Shown here: piece after piece, positions 59,089-64,000 of the stretch
Numbering within the stretch: position 1 is the first letter of the stretch
Layout of the letters: each line of letters begins with the position of its first letter
Assembly (NCBI RefSeq): GCF_000427465.1
Contig: NZ_ATYB01000014.1
Coordinates: 1,077,570-1,141,569, forward strand
DNA: 64,000 nucleotides
Direction of reading: 5' to 3'
DNA from: Sinorhizobium arboris LMG 14919
GTDB lineage: Bacteria > Pseudomonadota > Alphaproteobacteria > Rhizobiales > Rhizobiaceae
Translations under genes and position numbers: made by a program
Notes under the pieces: model-generated
Told to the model about the DNA's origin: nothing
Databases searched by the model: none
The model's input: only the letters and a program-made list of their open reading frames with translations

Positions 59089-61542
59089 ATGATCAGACTG
59101 ATTGGATATTTTTTCGGCATTGGTGCGTTTCTGCTGCTTGGCGCAGCCGCGGCCGTAGCGATCTATCTTGGTGCCATCACGAAGGACCTGCCCGATTACG
59201 AGGTGCTGGCCAATTATGCTCCGCCGGTGACGACGCGCTTCCACGCCGGCAACGGCGCGCTGATGGCCGAATATGCGCGCGAGCGCCGGCTGTATCTGCC
59301 CATCCAGGCAATACCCGACCGCGTCAAGGCGGCATTCATCTCGGCGGAAGACAAGAACTTCTACCAGCATCCCGGTATTGACGTGACGGGACTCGCGCGC
59401 GCCATCGCCGTCAACCTGCAGAATTTCGGCTCCGGGCGGCGCCCCGTCGGGGCGTCGACGATCACCCAGCAGGTCGCGAAGAACTTTCTGCTCAGCTCCG
59501 ACCAGACGCTCGACCGCAAGATCAAGGAGGCGATCCTCTCCTTCCGCATCGAACAGGCCTACAGCAAGGACCGCATTCTCGAGCTTTATCTCAACGAGAT
59601 TTTCTTCGGGCTGAATTCCTACGGCATCGCCGGGGCGGCGCTGACCTATTTCGACAAGTCGGTGACGGAACTGACAATCGCCGAGACCGCCTATCTTGCG
59701 GCTCTGCCCAAGGGGCCGGCCAATTACCATCCGTTCCGCAAGGTCGACGCCGCGATCGAGCGCCGCAACTGGGTGATCGATCGCATGGTCGAAAACGGCT
59801 ATGTCACCAAGGCCGACGGCGAAGAGGCAAAGAAGCAGCCGCTCGGCGTCACGCCGCGCCGCGGCGGCGCGCACCTTTTCGCCTCCGACTTCTTCGCCGA
59901 GGAAGTGCGTCGCCAGATCATCCAGAAATATGGCGACAAAGCTCTCTACGAGGGCGGGCTTTCGGTACGCACGTCCCTGGATCCGCGCCTGCAGGTGGCG
60001 GCGCGCAAGGCGCTGCAGGACGGTCTTCTGAACTATGACGAGCGTCGGGGCTTCCATGGTCCGGTAAAAACGATCGAGATCGGCGGCGACTGGGGTGAGC
60101 CGCTGAGCAAGATCCCGGCGCTCAGCGACGTGCCGGAATGGAAGCTGGCGGTTGTGCTCTCGGTGAACGAAGAGGGCGCCGAAATCGGCATCCAACCGGA
60201 CAAGGAAGCTTCCGGCAAGATCGTTCCTGAACGGGTGACCGGCCATATCGCCGCGGAGAACATGCAGTGGGCCTATCGCTCCGCCGGCGGAAAGCGCAAG
60301 ACTGCCAAATCGCCCGAGGGCGTCTTCGGGCCGGGCGACGTCGTCTATGTCGAGGCACTGGAGAAGGCCGGTGAATATCGGCTGCGCCAGCCTCCGAAGG
60401 TTCAGGGCGGACTGGTGGCGATGGACCCGCATACCGGCCGCGTGCTGGCGATGGTCGGCGGTTTTTCCTATGGGCAGTCCGAGTTCAACCGCGCGACTCA
60501 GGCGATGCGCCAACCCGGCTCCGCCTTCAAACCCTTCGTTTACGCGGCTGCTCTCGACAACGGCTATACGCCGGCATCGGTCATTCTTGATGCGCCCATC
60601 GAGATCGTCGCGGGCGGCCAGGTCTGGCGTCCAGAAAACTACGGCGGCGGCTCGGCCGGGCCTTCGACACTCCGTCTCGGCATCGAGAAGTCGCGCAACC
60701 TGATGACGGTCCGGCTCGCCAACGACCTGGGCATGAACATCGTCGCCGAGTATGCCGAACGTTTCGGGATCTACGACAAAATGGCGCCGCTTCTCGCGAT
60801 GTCGCTCGGCTCGGGCGAAACGACCGTGCTGCGGCTCGTTTCCGCCTATGCCGTCATCGCCAACGGCGGCAAGCAGATCAAGCCGTCGCTGATCGACCGG
60901 ATCCAGGACCGTTACGGCAAGACCATCTTCCGCCACGAGGATCGGGCCTGCGAGAATTGCAACGCCGGCGACTGGGCGGAGCAGCAAGAGCCGGAGCTGA
61001 TCGACAATCGCGAGCAGGTCCTCGATCCGATGACCTCCTATCAGATCACTTCCATGATGGAAGGCGTGGTCGTACGCGGGACGGCAGCAGGCAAGATCAA
61101 GCTCGATCGTCCCGTCGCGGGCAAGACCGGCACCACCAACGACGAGAAGGACGCCTGGTTCGTGGGCTACACTCCCGATCTCGTCGCGGGGCTCTATCTC
61201 GGATTCGACGATCCGGCACCGCTCGGCCGCGGGTCGACCGGCGGCGGCCTGTCGGCGCCGATCTTCAACGCCTTTATGCAGAAGGCCGTGGAGGGCACCC
61301 GCCCCGGCAAATTCGTGGTTCCGGAAGGCATGAGCCTCATTCCCGTCAACCGTAAGACCGGCATGGCGGCCGTCGAGGGCGAGCCGGACACGATCATCGA
61401 AGCCTTCAAGCCGGGCACCGGCCCTGCTGACACCTTCTCGGTCATCGGCGACCTCGACGAATATGCGCCGCCGGAAGAGATATTGAGGACTTCTCCGCAA
61501 GCCAATCAGGCCGTAACCTCCGGTTCCAACGGGCTGTTCTGA
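59089..61542 (+). CDS. mrcA: Penicillin-binding protein 1A
   Basis: This bifunctional peptidoglycan synthase has 817 residues. An N-terminal membrane anchor (FFGIGAFLLLGAAAAVAIYLG) is followed by the GT51 glycosyltransferase domain with catalytic Glu in ISAEDKNFYQHPG, GASTITQQVAKN and LYLNEIFFGLNSYG. An OB-like insert follows, then the transpeptidase with S478-A-F-K481, the SRN motif and KTGTTN. It follows the amidase gene in the same direction, a cell-wall pair. Confidence 0.95.
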   Translation: MIRLIGYFFGIGAFLLLGAAAAVAIYLGAITKDLPDYEVLANYAPPVTTRFHAGNGALMAEYARERRLYLPIQAIPDRVKAAFISAEDKNFYQHPGIDVTGLARAIAVNLQNFGSGRRPVGASTITQQVAKNFLLSSDQTLDRKIKEAILSFRIEQAYSKDRILELYLNEIFFGLNSYGIAGAALTYFDKSVTELTIAETAYLAALPKGPANYHPFRKVDAAIERRNWVIDRMVENGYVTKADGEEAKKQPLGVTPRRGGAHLFASDFFAEEVRRQIIQKYGDKALYEGGLSVRTSLDPRLQVAARKALQDGLLNYDERRGFHGPVKTIEIGGDWGEPLSKIPALSDVPEWKLAVVLSVNEEGAEIGIQPDKEASGKIVPERVTGHIAAENMQWAYRSAGGKRKTAKSPEGVFGPGDVVYVEALEKAGEYRLRQPPKVQGGLVAMDPHTGRVLAMVGGFSYGQSEFNRATQAMRQPGSAFKPFVYAAALDNGYTPASVILDAPIEIVAGGQVWRPENYGGGSAGPSTLRLGIEKSRNLMTVRLANDLGMNIVAEYAERFGIYDKMAPLLAMSLGSGETTVLRLVSAYAVIANGGKQIKPSLIDRIQDRYGKTIFRHEDRACENCNAGDWAEQQEPELIDNREQVLDPMTSYQITSMMEGVVVRGTAAGKIKLDRPVAGKTGTTNDEKDAWFVGYTPDLVAGLYLGFDDPAPLGRGSTGGGLSAPIFNAFMQKAVEGTRPGKFVVPEGMSLIPVNRKTGMAAVEGEPDTIIEAFKPGTGPADTFSVIGDLDEYAPPEEILRTSPQANQAVTSGSNGLF

Positions 61543-61563
61543 CCTTTTTTCCTGATGCTGGCG

Positions 61564-61590
61564 CCCGGAAGCCGCGCAGCGGTTTCCGGG
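61564..61590 (+). terminator. Hairpin after mrcA
   Basis: CCCGGAAGCCGC (61564-61575) and GCGGTTTCCGGG (61579-61590) form a 12-bp stem with one wobble pair and a three-base loop. A second stem (61618-61627 with 61636-61645, two wobble pairs) follows. Neither has a T-tract. They separate mrcA and prfB. Confidence 0.5.
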
Positions 61591-61694
61591 TAAACGGCAT
61601 GCACGAAACAACATGACGCCCGTCGCCTTTACATCGGTGGCGGGCATCGCTATTTGACCGTCACGTTCGAAAAATCACGTCAAGAAGCAGGATC

Positions 61695-62826
61695 ATGCGC
61701 AGCGAAATCGAGAACATCGTCGACGAAATCAAGCAGGCCATAAGCCTGCTGAGGAGGCATCTTTGACTGGGATCAGGCGGTAAGGCGGCTGGACTGGCTG
61801 AACAACAAAGCGGAAGACCCGTCGCTCTGGAACGACGCGGCCGAGGCGCAGAAGCTGATGCGGGAGCGCCAGCAGCTCGACGACGGCATCAATGGACTGC
61901 GCCGCTTCGAACAGCAGCTCAACGACAACATCGAGCTTATCGAGCTCGGTGAAGAGGAGGGCGACTCTGCGATCGTAGCGGAGGCCGAGGAAGCGCTCCG
62001 CCAGCTGCGCGGCGAGGCGGCCAAGAAGCAGGTCGAAGCCATGCTTTCAGGCGAGGCCGATCAGAATGACACCTACCTCGAAGTTCATTCGGGCGCCGGC
62101 GGCACGGAAAGCCAGGACTGGGCGAACATGCTGCTTCGCATGTACACCCGATGGGCCGAACGCCAGGGCTACAAGGTCGAGCTGATGGAAATCCAGGACG
62201 GGGAAGAAGCGGGCATCAAATCGGCCACGCTCCTCGTCAAGGGGCATAATGCCTATGGCTGGCTGAAGACGGAATCGGGCGTGCACCGGCTCGTCCGCAT
62301 TTCGCCCTATGACAGCAATGCCCGCCGTCATACGTCCTTTTCGTCCATCTGGGTCTATCCCGTGGTGGATGAGTCAATCCAGATCGACATCAACGAAAGC
62401 GATTGCCGGATCGACACCTACCGCTCGTCGGGCGCCGGCGGCCAGCACGTCAACACGACTGATTCGGCGGTCCGCATCACCCATATGCCGAGCGGCATCG
62501 TGGTGCAGTGCCAGCAGGAGCGCTCGCAGCACAAGAACCGCGCCAAAGCATGGGACATGCTCCGCGCACGGCTCTACGAGGCCGAACTGAAAAAGCGCGA
62601 GGAAGCGGCCAACGCGGAGGCGGCGTCGAAGACCGATATCGGATGGGGTCACCAGATCCGCTCCTATGTCCTGCAGCCCTACCAGCTGGTGAAGGACTTG
62701 AGGACTGGCGTGGAAAGCACCAGCCCGGGCGACGTGCTCGACGGTGAACTGAACGAGTTCATGGAGGCAGCCCTCGCGCATCGCGTCAACGGTGGTGCGG
62801 ACGCGGCCGTCGACGACCTGAGCTGA
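61695..62826 (+). CDS. prfB: Peptide chain release factor 2, programmed +1 frameshift
   Basis: RF2 terminates translation at UGA and UAA. The first frame (61695-61766) ends after 23 codons at CTT TGA C. A +1 shift past base 61764 continues from GAC at 61765 to 62826, giving 376 residues. AGGAGG (61752-61757) just before CTTTGAC is the stimulating internal Shine-Dalgarno, as in E. coli. Low RF2 promotes the shift, so the gene regulates itself. Motifs: GGQ at 248-250 (SGAGGQHVN) and [15 protein letters not shown], where SPY stands at the usual SPF stop-recognition motif. Confidence 0.96.
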
Positions 62827-62837
62827 TTCTTCGGAGA

Positions 62838-62862
62838 AACGCCGGTGCGCTGCACCGGCGTT
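62838..62862 (+). terminator. Terminator hairpin of prfB
   Basis: AACGCCGGTGC and GCACCGGCGTT are perfect 11-bp arms around a GCT loop, 12 bases after the prfB stop, followed by CTGCATT. The T-tract is poor, but the stem is very stable. Confidence 0.6.
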
Positions 62863-62904
62863 CTGCATTGAGCGAGCCTTGAATGCGGTCTGCCCCTTGT
62901 CGCG

Positions 62905-62975
62905 CTGCCGCGACCTTCACCCCATTGTGACGTGAAGAAGGGATAGGCCGCGCACGTTCCCCGCCTGCGGGGGAG
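62905..62975. repeat. RIME-like intergenic palindromes
   Basis: CTTCAC/GTGAAG arms (about 62915-62937) and CCCCGC/GCGGGG arms (62959-62972) lie in the gap between convergent prfB and the secreted protein. The CCTTCACCCC...GAAGAAGGG text is typical of rhizobial mosaic repeats. Confidence 0.4.
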
Positions 62976-63032
62976 GCCTTGGGTTAAGTTCATGGAAACG
63001 GCAGTCCGAACTCGGCCCGGCCCGGTCGGATG

Positions 63033-63527
63033 TCAGTTTGTCGCCCGCTCGATCCTGATGTCGCCGAGTTCGTCGATCAGCACCGTCCACGACTCGGGCT
63101 CCGTCGCGCCCGGATCGGTCTTCAGGTAAACGGTAGCGAACATTCCCGGCTGCGGCGTAATCCCCGTCGAGGTTTCGGGGCGGATATCCGTGACATAGGC
63201 CTTGAGCGCCGTGAACTCCTCGAGTTCCGCGGAGGAAACGACCTCAGGTCCTGTCGGTGTGGAGGCGATCTGCTGCAGATGAATCTGCGCCGTACCGTCC
63301 GCCTGCCGGACGGCAATCAGTTTATAATAGCCGCGGCGCGCGGCTGATGCCGTGGCCTTGGCATTGCCGCCGCGGTCCTGCCCGCTGTCGGCTGCGTCGC
63401 CATTCTCTTGCCAATAGCCCGTGCTCGTCACGAATATGACGTTCGGAGGCAGAATTGCGCTCTCCTGGGCCACCAGGCTTCCTGCCGGCAGGGCCAGGCA
63501 AAGCGTCATGAGCAGCACTTTATGCAT
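63033..63527 (-). CDS. Conserved exported protein of unknown function
   Basis: This 164-residue protein has a signal peptide (MHKVLLMTLCLALPAGSLVAQ) and a mature part beginning ESAILPPNVIFVTSTGYW, then a polar Gly/Asp stretch and a beta-rich domain (GYYKLIAVRQADGTAQIHLQQI; FATVYLKTDPG; WTVLIDELGDIRIER). No family is recognised. It is probably periplasmic. Confidence 0.75.
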   Translation of the reverse strand: MHKVLLMTLCLALPAGSLVAQESAILPPNVIFVTSTGYWQENGDAADSGQDRGGNAKATASAARRGYYKLIAVRQADGTAQIHLQQIASTPTGPEVVSSAELEEFTALKAYVTDIRPETSTGITPQPGMFATVYLKTDPGATEPESWTVLIDELGDIRIERATN

Positions 63528-63612
63528 CTTGAATATCCTTCGCCACAGCTCCCGGGCCCACGGCTCCGCCTTTCCCGACGGACATATGAAGGCCGCTGCA
63601 GCACTTGCGTTT

Positions 63613-63649
63613 CTGCATGGCTTCGACCGGCCCGATCGAAGCCATGCAG
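63613..63649. terminator. Perfect 14-bp hairpin downstream of nadK
   Basis: CTGCATGGCTTCGA (63613-63626) and TCGAAGCCATGCAG (63636-63649) are perfect complements with a nine-base loop. It lies 54 bases past the nadK stop. No T-tract follows on the minus strand, so its role as terminator is an inference. Confidence 0.5.
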
Positions 63650-63702
63650 GGGCGCCCGAGACCGCCGCCGCTCCTATAATATCACGTCCGCAACGTGTGA
63701 TT

Positions 63703-64000
63703 TCAATTGGAGAACTGCTCGGCCAGGATGCGATCGGACCAGGAATGGTCCGGGTCCGAAAGGATGCGTGCCGTGAGCTTCTCCGATTCAGCGATGCGCA
63801 CGTTGACGACGGACTTGACTTCCTGGTGGTCGGCCACGGCGTTGACCGGGCGCTTGTCGGCCTCGAGGATTTCGATGTCCACGGTCACGTGGTTCGGCAG
63901 CAGTGCCCCGCGCCAGCGCCGCGGCCGAAAGGGACTGACGGGCGTGAGTGCCAGAAGCGGCGCTTCCAGCGGCAGGATCGGTCCGTGCGCAGAGAGGTTA
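63703..64000 (-). CDS. nadK: NAD kinase, C-terminal part (truncated by the window)
   Basis: NAD kinase phosphorylates NAD to NADP. The last 98 residues are present, starting NLSAHGPILPLEAPLLALTP, which is the conserved region after the GSTAY motif. RRWRGALLPNHVTVDIEIL and ADHQEVKSVVNVRI follow. The gene continues beyond position 64000, so start and N-terminal half are not visible. Confidence 0.9.
   Translation of the reverse strand, partial: NLSAHGPILPLEAPLLALTPVSPFRPRRWRGALLPNHVTVDIEILEADKRPVNAVADHQEVKSVVNVRIAESEKLTARILSDPDHSWSDRILAEQFSN

Overview
The window reads as chromosome of a Sinorhizobium (Ensifer) species close to S. meliloti or S. medicae. Supports are the GC-rich alphaproteobacterial coding style, the divK-pleD pair, an RNase E with a long acidic insert in its S1 domain, RNase J in the same genome, rhizobial palindromic intergenic repeats, and an RNA matching Smr9C (alpha-r9) beside proS. 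Genes are densely packed and almost all are housekeeping. I saw no rRNA, intact tRNA, CRISPR array, prophage or integrative element. The only mobile element is one IS3-family insertion sequence.

Layout. 1-8323 (+): end of the complex I operon (nuoK end, nuoL, nuoM, nuoN), then birA, RNase J, methylmalonyl-CoA epimerase and a DUF1467 protein. 8543-9504 (-): a VapBC toxin-antitoxin pair and Smr9C. 9860-17284 (+): proS, the lipoprotein-release exporter lolC/E-lolD, an isolated 28-codon membrane microprotein under tandem SOS boxes, and dnaE. 17396-20513 (-): an L,D-transpeptidase, dinB with its own SOS box, and a DUF3572 protein. 20670-22836 (+): divK, pleD and a candidate sRNA. 22930-34878 (-): rpmG, an MFS transporter, a NUDIX protein, DUF983, rnr, topA, a frameshifted dprA, plsY, a pyrC homologue without metal ligands, and pyrB.

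35022-45332 (mostly +): an AidB-like acyl-CoA dehydrogenase, an AEC transporter (-), two tiny membrane proteins, ruvX (-), a UPF0173 hydrolase, gatC and gatA, yjhX (-), gatB, a GNAT protein, an NDUFA12-type complex I factor and DUF2155. 45361-50242 (-): DUF2167, aat, accC, accB, aroQ and a DsbA-type thioredoxin. 50464-51926: an aminotransferase and a small conserved protein. 52504-53940: the IS element, sitting in the loop of the rne terminator. 53968-64000: rne (-), an amidase, mrcA and prfB (with its programmed frameshift) (+), then a secreted protein and the truncated nadK (-).

Themes. Three major ribonucleases (J, R, E) are present. Cell-envelope functions recur (LolCE/LolD, L,D-transpeptidase, amidase, PBP1A). 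Two loci carry the alphaproteobacterial LexA operator GAAC-N7-GAAC: dinB, and the unannotated-looking 28-residue membrane protein at 13551-13637. That second unit (tandem operators, microprotein, terminator-like hairpin) is the best candidate here for an undescribed system, possibly a SidA-like SOS division checkpoint. Other points worth checking are the dprA frameshift, the IS splitting the rne terminator, the metal-ligand-less PyrC, the candidate sRNA at 22690-22836, and the palindromes in front of yjhX.
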